Assembly (NCBI GenBank): GCA_037447655.1
Contig: JBBHKE010002118.1
Coordinates: 192,019-256,018 of the forward strand
Source of the DNA: Zygnema cylindricum
Taxonomy: Eukaryota > Streptophyta > Zygnematophyceae > Zygnematales > Zygnemataceae
Length of the DNA: 64,000 nucleotides
Reading direction: 5' to 3'
Part shown: in pieces, positions 29,821 through 41,895 of the stretch
Layout of the letters: each line of letters starts with the position of its first letter
Position numbering within the stretch: the first letter of the stretch is position 1
The notes under the pieces: model-generated
The model's input: only the letters and a program-made list of their open reading frames with translations
What the model was told of the DNA's origin: nothing
Databases searched by the model: none
Program-made: the position numbers and the translations under genes

Positions 29821-31440
29821 TGAGAAAAATACAATATGGTTCCGGAGTCGCATCGAAGTCAGTAAAGTTTCGATGAAAACTTCGATATTTTATTCAAAAA
29901 CAGAGATAAACAATACAGTATGTGAAAAGTACAGAGGTACAGTACTTCAAGTAAGGACGGAAGAAATAGGGTAACAAGACCTCTTCCACCTGCATTTAAG
30001 TGATGGCCACATCAGTTGTGGCAAGTACTGCCCTTCACTAAAGTGTCAATCACTTTAATTAGAGTGGGCCTTTTCTTAACACATTCATAAGTTAGTGTTA
30101 ATAAAACTACTTTAATAAGTGCCTCATAATGAGCCACGTAGCAAAACATATATTAGCGTAGTGAAAACCGATACATTTTCAACGGTGATGATTCCATAAC
30201 TCTAAATGCGATGGGCAGAATTCGCAACCGATCGCAGTCAGCCTTAATAACACTAATTCATAAAACAGTGTTGATAAGACTTTACATAGAGTATGCTTAG
30301 AAGCCACCATTTCTCTTTGTCCTTCATTAGTATCATTAACACTAATTTTTCGGTAATACCAGGAATTCCTTCACACTAATAGTGATGGGCAGCATAGGAC
30401 GTCATCTCAAAAACATGCATTTGTTAGGCCAAATAACAAGTGCCTCATATTGCACACAAAAGTACATGTCAATGAAGACAGATGGAGACACATGGAGTCT
30501 CGGTCTACCACAGGCTATACACACAGGCTATACATATAAACCAAGGGACATTACTGAAAAGGATCTACATCTGTTCTACAACTAAGAAATCTAGTTAAGA
30601 GACAAAATGTTGAACTAAAGTAAAAACCTAACTGATACACAAAAAGGTAAGAGGCTCCCAATGGAACCTTCCGAATTGGGAAAACGCCAAATTATTATAT
30701 AGGACATAGCCTTCAAGTTTGGTGAAAAGAGAAAGAAAAGGCCTTTTTCCCCGTTTTTTCCTCTTTCGACCTGCGACAAATGTCATAAGAGATACCCAAG
30801 GGACAAAAGCATCCTTATGTTTCTTAATGAGATAAGACCCTGAAAAAAGAATTACATTACGTCAATTTGTGACTGATACATGTTGAAGGAGAGAGAAACA
30901 AACAATCATCCGAATTGAATCCGTCGAAAATCGCAAGCTGCAAGTACAGATTCGAGACTTTCCATCACCCAAATTGAAGAAGAACGAAGTTCTTCTCTTT
31001 TTTCAGAAAGTCTCCCGTGAATTTCCCGTTTCCCGTGAATCTATATAAAAAGACAGGGAAAAGGATACATAAAAAGGTATGTAAAATGGTACATAAAAAG
31101 AGACCTAACTATCTAAGAATGGAAGGTCGGAAAATATGCTACATCAAAATGTAATCACATGGTGTATACTCCCTAAAAGCTTATAAATTCTGAGCTTATT
31201 CTCACTTCTAGAATCAGGACTTCCGTAAAAACGTACAAACGGGAAGCTGTTGTCACATAGAAACCATAATTCAAATTTCTGTTTCAAAAACTCTACACAG
31301 TAAATAAGTCAATGTATAAGGTAATAATTCATTCAATGATTTGTTTTATATTTTGCTTATTCCTCTCACGTGTACCAGAAAGAAAAAGAATTGAAAAAGA
31401 ATACATATACAAATATAAAAATTTAAGTAAAGAACAATAT
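29821..31440. repeat. Unit-C segment shared with E and F
   Basis: Aligns with 48.19-49.71 kb (unit E) and 59.22-60.87 kb (unit F). Shared anchors are ACAGAGGTACAGTA, TTGCACACAAAAGT, GGCTATACATATAAAC and CGCAAG next to AAGTACA. There are no unbroken frames conserved in all three. On the - strand it would be downstream intron or 3' region of the FkbM-like exon relic. Confidence 0.6.
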
Positions 31441-31560
31441 TAGAATCTAAGAATATTGAAATATACGAATATACGACTATAAGAAAGTAAGACTATAGAA
31501 CCATAAGAATACAAGAATACAAGAATACAAGAGTAAGAAGGGGAAATAAAAAAGGAGGAA
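31441..31560. repeat. AGAATA-type A-rich simple repeat
   Basis: Imperfect runs of AGAATACA/AGAATATA. The same repeat occurs next to the same exon relic in units E (about 49.72-49.88 kb) and F (about 60.88-61.05 kb), with different lengths. Confidence 0.8.
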
Positions 31561-31575
31561 AAAAAAGCGCTATAC

Positions 31576-31665
31576 CTGACAGACTTTGGGTGGACTTTGA
31601 GCATCTTTCCATCCAGCAATACCTCCAAATTCACCACATTCTATGTCCATTTTCAGAATACCCAC
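31576..31665 (-). pseudogene. FkbM-type methyltransferase exon, unit C copy
   Basis: Ninety nt between TTTTTCAG and GTATAGC on the - strand, open through all 30 codons: VGILKMDIECGEFGGIAGWK, then DAQSPPKVCQ. Compared with unit F (VDILKIDIEGGEF…) two motif residues are changed (D to G, G to C). The DILKIDIEGGE motif is the characteristic acidic strand of FkbM-type SAM-dependent methyltransferases (METTL24-like group). No other exon of the enzyme is recognised nearby, so this is most likely a relic carried with the array. Confidence 0.5.
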
Positions 31666-32155
31666 CTGAAAAAGAAAATACGAAGTAAAAATGAAGTAAG
31701 AGAAAATGGCCAAATCAGAAAACTTCAAACCATTTGAGGCTAATGGAAAAATACCACAAAAATGCTATTTGTTTTTCCCTAAAAAAACAAACCGAATATT
31801 TATTACTGAGATTTTCCCAAAAAAAAAACCAAACCATAAAATTGATAGGGAACACTTACTATACAACCAAACAACATCAGTAAGTTTTTGTATAAAAAAC
31901 CAACCAAGTATCGCCATTGTTAGCATTCATCTTCCATCCCCAGGTTCAGAAAAGACAAAAAACATGGGGTACTAAGACTCAAATCGACAATTTATTTTTG
32001 TCCAATTAACAGAAACAACCAATTAGCTCTCTCTTTTACCCTCCAAAATACTTCCAATCCCTTACTCCAATAGAACTCTAATTCAAGATATTGGAAATAG
32101 AACGTAGTCTCTTTCTCTCCCACTCTCCCACCTTCTCCCTTGGAAGGAAATCCAT

Positions 32156-32276
32156 CAGAGAAAGAGAGAGACAGCGAGAGACAGAGAGGCGAGAGAGAGA
32201 GAGAGAGAGAGGGGGGGGAGAGAGAGAAAGAGAGAGGGAGAGAGAGAGAGAAGGGGAGAGAGAGAGAGAGAGAGAA
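32156..32276. repeat. GA-rich low-complexity tract, unit C
   Basis: About 120 bp of GAGA with G runs. The homologous tract in unit E is about 660 bp long (50540-51203). Confidence 0.9.
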
Positions 32277-33443
32277 AACTCATGAGAACAATGTCACAAA
32301 ACGTTTACTGTCTCTGCAAACAACAACAAAAAAAGTTGACGGCTATACTTCAAAGTAGGTTGTGTTGAATAGCAAAAACGTTAAAAAAGCTTATCCCAAA
32401 GTAAAAACATCATCATTCGTAACTGCTTCCTTTTCAAAATCTACACAATACCATCCCATACATACATCCCACTTACTGGAAGGCTATCTTCAAATTTACG
32501 GGAATGTGTTTTCCTCAAGTCTTCCCTTCCTCAAGTGCTCCCGGATTCCAAAAACGGGAGAAGACTCAAAAGGTATGAACTTGTGACAATCAAAGAGAAT
32601 CACATTTGTTTTATGCCTTCCTCCACATTCCCTTCATCCTCGTCTCTGCAGAGAACAACAAATCTCATAGCAAGTTCACTATTTCATCGTTGATATGAGG
32701 AGAGCTTACAAAAGCTCAAAAGTTTTAACGTAACAATTGGCATTCAACTCTTTTTTGTACCAACTAAACAAACTCCTAAAAGTCTAATCCAATTCTATTC
32801 CAAACCTAATGTATGACTAAAAGCCTAGTAAACAATGTCACATGAATTTGAATCAATCATCCAAAAGCAACAAGAAATTGGTGTTTCTAGGGGCAATAAG
32901 TTTCACGACAAGGAGAACTATACCACGGGAAATAAATGGATCCTCTCTTGTCAACCACCTTTATCAATCTCCACGATAGCATCCCACTAATAATCACACA
33001 TTTACTAACACACTATCCGCAGAAATTTGGCAACCTAGGTATACCTCACCTCTATAAAAAGCGAGGTAAAAAGCAAATTTCAGTGGTGCTAACTTGTAAT
33101 GGAAGAAGAGCGCCTCAACACACAACAACACGACGACGTTTGCTTTCATCCTCCCTTCAGACACTCTTCGACTTCACCTATAAAAGTACAAATACAAATT
33201 TTCCAGTGTAAGTTCACTCTTCAATGTTGGTACATGAGATGACGAGGGCATATAAAAGAACCAGGAACAATGATTCCACAATTGAAACTGACAACCGTGA
33301 TCGGCTTTCATTTTTCATAAATCTCACCCAAGCAGCAAAAAGTAGAATGACTACCAATGGAAAACATGAAGACAAGCAAACACCTTTCCCAAGGATGGTT
33401 AAAATATAATGAGAGAGTACGAGAGTATTTGCACTCACACTTT
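32277..33443 (-). other. mTERF-C 3' flank
   Basis: Non-coding. About 97% identical by eye to 51205-52368 of unit E; it also aligns with the flanks of A, F and 36.56-37.51 kb. A GTGAGTG donor-like site lies 5 nt after the mTERF-C stop. Confidence 0.6.
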
Positions 33444-34728
33444 TCAACACATTAAAGAAACGCCGAATCTTATTTCAAATGCCTCATTAGATGGATTGAA
33501 GATGGTTTGTAAAGAATAGTCATTACTCTCTATTTTTGCCTTCATCAGGGCATCATAACGTGGCTTCAATCGCTTTTCGAGAGAGTATGTAAGAACCGTT
33601 GGGCATGCAGCCACATCGCCTGTGCTGCGTCCCATTTCTTTCATCAAAAACTCCAATTTTGGGCCGAGGGTATCCCACGAGCGGCCTAAGAGTATTGGGG
33701 AAAATCGAATCATTTTCAGAACTTTCTCTTCTCCGAAATAATGTTGAAGCTGTTTGTACGTGTGTTCCATTGTGGAAGTTGGAGTTATGAGAATGGATGG
33801 TTGCTTCACCAAAAGCCGTTTCGCAAAGTCATCGCCAAACAAGTCTTGTAGCCCTTTGGCCCTTTGTTGCAAGACTCGGGAGTCTTTACAACCAAGGACA
33901 GGATATTTTAAAAGAATAGTTACACCGAGTGGATCCGGGAAAATGGCTTTGATTCCCTCTATCCCTTCTTTCAAAGTTTTAACACTAGTTGCAAATATAA
34001 CTGGATACTTCTCCATCATAGCAGCAGTGATGGGCACATCTAGACTCGCCCACAGCTGCAAATGTGGATTCAAGAGTGGCAGGTAGAGATGTAATGATCA
34101 TTGGGTGCCTAGAAATCAATATTCCCAAATTTTGCACTTTCCGCGTGCCTTGGAGATAGTTAAGTACGGATTCATGTTGCTCATCCGTACCAGAAAGAAC
34201 TTGCTGCTGCTTATTATAATCTTTCTGCAAAGCAATGAAGAATTGCTGTGAGTCGACTCCATACTGCCTGAAAATGGCCGCCTTCCGAAGAATATGCTGT
34301 TTATTTTTTACAAGGCCGACAGAATGTCTCTTTAGAAGTCGCTCCAACTGCGGCTTGGAGCACCCCAGGCTCAACAGAATCTGAGTGACATCTGCCACGT
34401 CAGCTTCTGAAACTGCCAATCCACGGCTAACCTTTGCCACGTCAGCTTGTAAGTTCCCAGCATCCCCTCCTGGTTTTGCGGCGTGCCCTTCCCCGCCCCC
34501 CGCCCCGGGCTGGTCTTCGGCCTCGCATCGGGCCTTGGGTGGGCGGCGAGGGCGACAGTGCAGGCGGGCGAACTGCTGCCAGGAGGAGTGGTGGGGGGGT
34601 GCGGCTGGCTTGGCTTGTGGCACGTGTGGAGGGAGAGCTGGCGGCCGGCTGGACGGAGAGAGCAAAGCGAGGAGAGAAGCGAGAGAGCGAGAGAACGGCC
34701 GGAGGAGGCGCAAGGACGGCCTGGCCAT
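33444..34728 (-). pseudogene. mTERF copy C, +1 frameshift
   Basis: Start MARPSLRLLRPFSRSL at 34728; B-type linker (NLQADVAKVSRGLAVSEADV) although the rest resembles E. The frame is open to about codon 222. Around 34060-34066 one extra base relative to A/B (GCTGCAAATGTGG vs GCTGCAATTTGG) shifts it, and a stop follows about 25 codons on. The downstream frame (LQLWASLDVPIT … LEKRLKPRYDAL … FGVSLMC) is otherwise intact, and the repeat-spaced prolines are preserved. A single lesion implies recent inactivation or an assembly error. If functional, only the N-terminal half would be made. Confidence 0.85.
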
Positions 34729-34822
34729 CGAATTGCCTGAGGGGAAATGGGAGAGAGGGGAGATAAGAAAGAGTGTGAAGACAAAGAGTGGAAAGTGTTT
34801 TGCAGGGAAAGAGGCTCCAAAA

Positions 34823-34882
34823 ATTCAAAATCTCAGCAATTTTACCGGCCGTCTAATTAAACGACAAATTCAACCATCTTTT
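34823..34882 (-). promoter_or_regulatory. Conserved upstream block of mTERF units
   Basis: CAATTTTACCGGCCGTCTAA followed by TTAAACGACAAATTCAACC. It occurs at corresponding distance (about 100-160 bp before the shared ATG) in D (about 44155-44190) and E (53730-53775), and modified in B and A. It is a candidate promoter or 5' UTR element, unproven. Confidence 0.45.
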
Positions 34883-35007
34883 GGCGGTCGTGTTGACCCG
34901 AAATTCAAATTTTCCCGTACATTGGTACAAACTGGTTCAATTTTCAATTTCGATTGTACTTTTCCGGTGTCATAGTTTGCAGTAATACAGTTTAAGAGTA
35001 ACTACAG

Positions 35008-35106
35008 GAGTAACTGAGGCTGTGTATCTGAAGTTGACGAATCAGCAGGAGTTTGAATTTGTAACAGGAGGTCATCCGGATGTGCTTTGGTGGTATACAA
35101 GTACAG
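35008..35106 (+). CDS. Divergent exon-like block upstream of mTERF-C
   Basis: On the + strand between ACTACAG and GTTAGTTT. Open frame VTEAVYLKLTNQQEFEFVTG then GHPDVLWWYTSTG, with good codon-like composition. The unit-E copy (about 55497-55612) has a stop (GTGTAACTG) and extra bases, and the unit-D copy is barely recognisable. It might be the first exon of a gene sharing a bidirectional promoter with mTERF-C. Family not recognised. Confidence 0.3.
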
Positions 35107-35780
35107 GTTAGTTTGGAATATAGGTTTTGAGCAAGTGGGAAAAAGTTACCCGGACACATTAAAGTAAAAAATAAAGTGATTCTTTTCTGGACTGACGTAA
35201 TGTGGGAAAAGAACACTTATGAAGGGAATGTATCTTCTTTAACCATAAAATTGCAAATAATCCGCCGACAGCATCGACATTCTCATCATTTCACTATATC
35301 TAAATTTCCCATCAAGAAATCAATTGGCTTATGACACAGGCATGGAATGGGGTTCACTTTAATATTTGTTAATGTTTTAAGTACAGGGAGTGGAAAATTA
35401 AAGCAGGACAAAAGGCCAAAAATTAAAGCAGGACAATTGCAATTGCGATCCAAGTCACAGTCTGAACACCATAATAATATTCAAATATGTAAGAAAAAAA
35501 TGACTCTAATTCTTTCCTTCCGAGAGTACACTTGCACTAGCTTGAAATGTATTTAGTCACCAATCATCTCGAATTCAATCAATCATATAGATTCCACAGA
35601 ATATTGATCCGTCCAAATTTGACTGCGCACTTAATTGCACAAAAAAAATGCATCGTCAAAAACCTAATTTGTTATTGGCAAAATTACGTTATTGTCAAAA
35701 TTGGAACAACTTGTAAACCAGGTATTTCACCTAGTTTACCATAAATTTTATCATAAAGATGATCTCTTTAGTTTTGACGT
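35107..35780. other. mTERF-C distal 5' flank
   Basis: No gene. The segment around 35.45-35.70 kb (CCAAGTCACAGTCTGAACAC; TTGATCCGTCCAAATTTGA) recurs at 21.3, 40.1-40.3, 44.76-44.95, 55.97-56.15 and 58.59-58.79 kb and marks the 5' side of an array unit. Confidence 0.55.
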
Positions 35781-36560
35781 ATGCGATTACTTCACGCGGA
35801 GCGTTATGTGTCGGCAAATAATTATATTAATTTATGGCATGAGGCATCAGAGCCATGGGCTCGAAACCCTTTTGTTCGTGGTTTTTAATATAAATCCAGC
35901 TTCCCACTTTATCCAAACACTGGCCCTTTGGGGGATGGCCACTTTCAAATCGATCACCGGTACTTGTGAAAGTGGTACTTGTGAAGGTGACCCTTTAGGT
36001 ATAGTTTTGTTTGTTGTAGCCGACCAACGTGCTTTACAAGCACCACCTACTGCTTTGCCAAGTTTTTGTTCCCTTCTATTGGTGATAACACAGATCATTG
36101 GCTTGCTATACTAGGTTGTTAATACCTTTCATCGTTTGTCCGACCAACTTTCCAAGATACGCCTATCCGTCTAAGTCACCAAATATGTCGCATGGTACCT
36201 TGTTGGCCTCCCACTAAATTTCCCTCTCCCTTCAAGTTTCAACATTTCTACTCCTCAAGAGGTTATTTGGAGCCCTTAATTTCGTCTACCAGCCTGTCAA
36301 GGATGCCCTTTTGGATGACCTTCGAATTTACAAGTGCCTTCGTTATATTAACTCGCAACACCCACTGTACTGGGCGCGCACTTTACCTCCAAACTCCTCT
36401 CTTTTCATCTCTTTCATATTTTGATAATAACCTTGTCGTAAATCTACTTCAACTTGTCAGCCATGGCATATTTGATCGCGTGGAAGGACTACTTGCTCGT
36501 AGACAAGCTGCTTTACTGGTCTCTTTTAAGGGTCTCAACTTGTGTCCTACAGTCACAAGT
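35781..36560 (+). mobile_element. LINE relic L5, RT region
   Basis: Frames on the + strand recall a LINE reverse transcriptase. CEGDPLGIVLFVVADQRALQ matches the usual QGDPLG…LFALA…RAL block. Next comes the decayed catalytic region (…VITQIIGLL instead of ADD), then FDRVEGLLARRQAALLVSFK and GLNL preceding the C-terminal domain. Many stops. The paralogue is at 56280-57110. Confidence 0.65.
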
Positions 36561-37516
36561 AGCGCCAACACCCTAACCAAGGAGGTTGCAATCCCCACAG
36601 TTTTTGCCTTCAAGAGGGCATGACGATGTCACTTCCTTGTTTCCAAGCATAATTCAAGAACTGGTGAGTCTGCAGACAAACAAATATGGCAAAAGTGAAC
36701 TTGTGAAGCTGATAGTACATGATCCTGATACCCCATAGTTGCAAAAAACTCCGGAACGAAACAAAGAAAAGTTGCAGAAAAAAAAAAACCTGTGCATCTT
36801 CTGGTGTTCGCTATGTTTTACTCCGAGCTATACTTTTGACAAGGGGGAGAAGAACAACATTTGCAGGAAAAGAAATCAAAGCTATTGACATAACAATTGA
36901 CATTTAACTCTTCTTTTTAAAAACTAAACGACCTCCTAAATGTCTATTTCAATTCTATTCCAAACCTAATGTAAGACAAAAAGTCAAGTAAACAAGGTCA
37001 CATAAATTTGAATCTCTCATCCAAAAGCAACAGGAAATTGGTGTTCTAGGGGAAATTAGTTTAAGGACAAGGAGACTCATACCAAAGGAGACTCGTCTTA
37101 CTTATATCACGCATTTACTAACACATTCCTCTGAATTTTGGCGATTTAGGTTTCGCTCTCCTCAATAACAAGGAACTTGTGATAGTGGAAGGGCACATCG
37201 ACACACAACAACACAGAAACATTTGTTTTTCATCCCTCCCTTCAATTCCTCGTCATCTTCACCTCTAGAAGTACAAATACAAGTCTCCCAGTGTAAGCAC
37301 ACTCATTCAATGTTGGTACATGAGATGAGGAGAGCATATAAAACAACTAAAACCAGTGATTGCAAAAGTGATTTGGAAGCTGACAACAGTGATCAGCTTT
37401 CATTTTCATAGCCTAACCAAGCGGCAAAAAGTGGAATGAGTGCCCTTGGAAAATACGAAGACAAACAAACACCTTTTCCAAGCAGGCTAACATAATGAGA
37501 GAATGCAGGAAATTCT
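36561..37516 (-). other. 3' flank of a missing mTERF copy
   Basis: Aligns with the downstream flanks of A (13.18-14.18 kb), C, E and F, in order. The last bases before the gap (CATAATGAGAGAATGCAGGA, 37490-37509, then AATTCT) correspond to the sequence a few tens of bp from the mTERF stop in A (14158-14180). An mTERF gene is therefore expected exactly where ten Ns stand. Confidence 0.65.
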
Positions 37517-37526
37517 NNNNNNNNNN
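37517..37526. other. Assembly gap (10 N) at expected mTERF copy
   Basis: Ten Ns between the 3' flank of an mTERF unit and the minisatellite. Real size unknown. Confidence 0.98.
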
Positions 37527-37540
37527 TACAAAACGGAGGC

Positions 37541-38190
37541 CTAGGTCCTACAATAAGGGAGTGATTCTCTGTTGCGACGAGGAGCACCGATCCAGTACCC
37601 GAAGCTAGCAGCTAAGAGGAGGGAGTGACGCTCTGTAGCGAAGAGGAGCAGTGATCCAGTACGTGGCTCTTGATACTAAGATGAGGGAGTGATGTTCTGT
37701 AGTGAAGAGGCGCCGTAAGAGGAGCACTAATACACTGTGGGAGCTTAGATCCTAAGATGAAGGAGTGAAGCTCTGTAGTGAAGAGGAGTTGTGATCCAGT
37801 ACGGTCTTAGTGAGGGAGCAAAATTATAGATCTTTGGGCATGACCTAGTTACTTGGAGAAGCAATGCCTCATAGTGAGGCAGGAATCATAAATCTCAGGG
37901 CATGACCTAGTGTTGAGGAGAAGTGATGTCTCGAAGTGAGGAAGTAGAATCCTAGATTCGAGGGTGTCACATAATCACGAGGAGAATGCCGCGGAGAAGT
38001 GATGTCTTGTAGTGAGGGAGTAGAATCATAGTTCTCGGTGCATGACCTAGTGACGAGGAGAAGCGATGTCTCGCAGTGAGGGAGGAGAATCGACGATCGA
38101 AGCCCATGACCTAGCCACGAGGAGCAGCGTTGTCTCTTAGTGAGGGAATAACATCCTGGATCCGGAGGCAAAACATAGTGGCGAATGTAT
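37541..38190. repeat. Minisatellite, second array
   Basis: Two subfamilies. 37541-37800 has a variant unit (GAGGGAGTGATGCTCTGTAG / CGAAGAGGAGCAGTGATCCA). 37801-38190 has the unit of 18374-19140, with about 6 copies. It adjoins the gap and the left edge of block 2. Confidence 0.8.
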
Positions 38191-38639
38191 TATTAACCTT
38201 CGTTATTACATGCTTCATTTTGTCGTTAATATTTGTTATTAGATGCTTCGTCTTTTAATTTGTTGTCTTCTGTGTCAAAGGTTGTTTACTACCGGTTACT
38301 AACAACATACCAACAAACCGCCTCCAACACAAACAGACTCACTTAATACAGTAGGGTGCACCGTAAGGAGTTTTTTTGGGAGATTATTTCTGTTTAAAAT
38401 ATCATCGTGGCTAAGGATGGAACAGTCTTGAGATTTATTTCAGAATTATTTTCACATTGTGTAGATCTTTCGAGTTTATTTTTCCTTCCACCCTGCAAAG
38501 GCTTTGCAAAGCTCCTCTCATCAATCAAAAATATCAAAGAAAACTGAATCATTATTTCGTACTAAATTTGCTGGGATAACACGAAACTACAAATACCAGT
38601 TCGCAAAATTCTAACAAAAATATATAAACACATAGACTT
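38191..38639. other. Flank shared with 19.14-19.64 kb
   Basis: Non-coding; paralogous to block 1, with small indels. Confidence 0.5.
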
Positions 38640-39280
38640 CATTACTGTTGTAGGTCAGATTGTGTCCGCCTGCCTCGAAATGTGTCTATTTCCTTCGTTG
38701 ATCCTTTGGGGGAGACTTGATTCAGGTGTGCGACACTATTCGGCACACCAACGCAACTATTGCTTCGAGGAGAGATATGCTATTTAGGTTTCATATATGG
38801 TTTCACATATTTATTCTTTCCCCACAGATATATGTTATATTACTCTTACATGTTATACTACTCTTACAGAAGGGCCTTGGGTGCCCTCCTTTTTCAGTCC
38901 TTACAGCTTTTTATCGTCAACGTCTATTTGTGGCTTTACAACGAGTGCAAGCTTCTATTCTCCTTCGATCGGCTTTTGTTGTGGATCATCGACGTGTTCC
39001 GAAACTCCCTTGACGCGCTTCCCAGGGATTGGGGAACTTTAGAGGGGTTGAATTATAATCAAACATTGGCGTTTTTGCAGTTGGTTTGGTAGTGTTAGTT
39101 CTAGTATACTGTCGTGTTGTTGATTCTGATACTGCTTTTTCTTTTCCTGTTTTTGGTTGTCTTGCCCTTTTCCTGTGTGGTTGTTTCTTTTGTTAACTTG
39201 TTCCCCTCCAAGTTCAGCTTTCCAGTTTCACTTTTGGTTTCCATGTGCTGAAATACCATCGCACTTTCTGGACTGAGTCT
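38640..39280 (+). mobile_element. LINE relic L6 with MITE-empty site
   Basis: Paralogue of L3. The frame FYRQRLFVALQRVQASILLR is better preserved than in L3. A single TA at 39090-39091 marks the site occupied in block 1. It ends with a decayed hairpin (CTGAAATACCATCGC) near 39265. Confidence 0.7.
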
Positions 39281-41895
39281 TTTGTGCAGTTGCAATGAAG
39301 ACAGATTATGCTAACCGTAACAAAATCGACTAACATTGACAGGTTATTACATTTGTAAGTTTAACCCTCATTTTGGGAGTAAATCGCACAATTCATACAA
39401 TTTTTGAGTAATATTCCGTACTGTTCGACAAAAACTGCACCATCCCCCCTTAACATCAAAATAAATTTCCTCCATGTAAATACGCTATATGGATGTATAA
39501 AAAAACTGCACTGAGTTCTCAAACTAACCATTCTCTAGATGTCAGAAAGATTACATTTTTGCATTTTCATGCAATATTTTAAAGAAGAGGTTCGTACACT
39601 TGTTAACTACCATACATGAATTATTCCCCAAAACAATAAGAACAACATATGACTAGCCATTTGGCAATCACACAAATCAATCTTTGTGAATACCCCAATA
39701 AGCTACCATACAAATTGAGGGCTTTTATAGCTATAGCTACTGATGCTGCCATGTGAGCAGCCCCAAAACCTCTCCCAACTTCAAAAAAATAACCCTTATG
39801 ACCACCATATGTCGCCTGTAAATTTATTGCCGTCTGAAAAATTATGTCGTCTCTGATTTTTTTATGATCTTTAAACTAATGATTGCGAACAAACCACCAC
39901 CATCGCAACCAACATTGTCATTTTTACGATATCTTTTTTTCCCTTAAGGAAGTTAGTTGGCTTGTGACAAAGGCATGGAATGACATTCACACTGTAATTT
40001 GTCAACAATTTCGTAAAAAAACAGTCAGAAAGACAAAGCAAGAAACTATGTCAGAAAAGAAAGCAGGAAACTAAGTCAAAGAAACAAAACAGTAAATTTA
40101 AGTCAAAAAAAATCGTCCGACAATATTGATGCCATTCAAGTCACTCTGTCAGAACACCACAATAGTCAAAAAACATACAAGTAGAAAAAATAATACTAAT
40201 TCTTTCCTTCCACAACAATTTGAGTACGATGAGCTTGAAATATTTTTAGTTACCAATCATCTTGAATTCAATAAATCACAGAATTTTCCACAAATATCGA
40301 TCTGTCCAAATTTGACAGCGGGCTAAATTGCACAAAAAGAAAATGAATCGACCAAAACCTATTTAATTTCTGTTGAGGTTGACTAGGAAAAGCTGATAAA
40401 CTATATATTTTAAATTAGGTACTTCAACTGTATTTATGCTTTGCACTTTATCCTTGTGAAGAACTATGTTCCCGAGAGTAAAAACCCAAAGTTGCCACAT
40501 AGCAAAATAAATAAGAAATAGTCACGACTCACAATTCAATAAAAATCCTCACCCCAGGGAGATTAGAAGAGATGGAATAGAATTGCTTGCAACGTCCCAA
40601 AGCTGGAGATATTATTACATATACACTCGGTAAATCCTCCCACACTACCAAAAATTGTATAAAAATCTTTATCAGCATTGAGTACAAGGTATGTTTAAAT
40701 TTGATAAGATTGAAAAATAGACAGAACAAGCCGCCAAATACTAATAAACTGCAGGTCAATGAATTTTGGTAAGAAACTAATTCGGTTCATAAGTCAAAGC
40801 TGGTAATCTTGCCAGAAACAATATCACATTGTAACGATCCTGAAAAATATAACATTATATTATACTGAAACAGCCAAACAGGGATCAAATTGCCATACGA
40901 CGGAGAGCCAAAAATGACAGAGCAGAAAAATGTCAAAAAGCAGAAAATATGACAGAGGAAATGAATTGTACCCGGGATAAAATCAGGCACTTCTCGACAC
41001 ACTTATTTGCCACGAGTCTTTGTCACGAGTCTTTAAACCTCGCAAACTACCCACAATGAATGAGAAATTTGTTCACAAATGCTCGCCTTTAATTCGTCCA
41101 TTTCATCCTCGATACAACAGTTTGTCGTTTAGCTGCGAAACCGAAAAACCAACCAACAACAACCAGAAAAACATCACAAGAAGGATCGTATTCCTAAAAG
41201 AAATAAGTGGACTCGGATTTCCTGTATTCTTCTCCAAACCAGAGAACCTAAACGTTGATTAACGTTTGTCCTAACCCGTACCTGATAGGTACCTTTAACA
41301 AATAATGTGTTCATATAAAATGGGGAGAGTAACTTTTTATACCTCAACCAAAGGAGAAGTCACTCCATTTTCATACAGCCTAGGCAGGGAAGGAAAAACT
41401 TCTACAATTGTAATGAAATAAATTCAATTTTGCTCAGCCTATGCAAAAATGCGAACTTACTTTATACTAAAATTTCAGTGAATACTGAGGCAAACTCAAG
41501 ATCTCTAAAACAAGTATAAGGGAAGAAAATAGTCCAGCATGGAACAGAGCCAAGGAAGAGAGAAGATTCAGTCTATAAAAACAGGAACACTATTTCACGC
41601 TGGTCACCACGCTGAATTGAAATACAAACGAGCCAATTAAGTCATGAATTTTAATCGAAACAAGAAAACAAAAACTCACATATTTGTCTGACGAAGGCTG
41701 GGTCTGCAATTTCTTTCGCTACAGAGGACAAATCCGACAATTCATATTGAAGAATTCTAAAACGACGTAAACAAACCCATCATAAACTGTCAAAAAACAA
41801 GAACAAAAGTGAAATTGTGTGAGTTGTACAACATGAGCACCAGTACCTTAAAACAAGAAACCAGTATACAGCAAAGAAGCGTGGCAAGTTAACAA
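39281..41895. other. Block 2 inter-unit sequence, no gene
   Basis: Aligns with 20.72-24.24 kb apart from missing segments (no counterpart for about 21.5-22.4 kb and for the hAT element). The hAT empty site is at 41482-41489. The companion exon-2 relic is near 41.69-41.79 kb. Confidence 0.5.

Noticed and set aside
30890-31010. Possible exon on the - strand (…LAACDFRRIQFG…) in units C, E and F
   Set aside because: The three copies do not share one open frame, and splice sites are not convincing.
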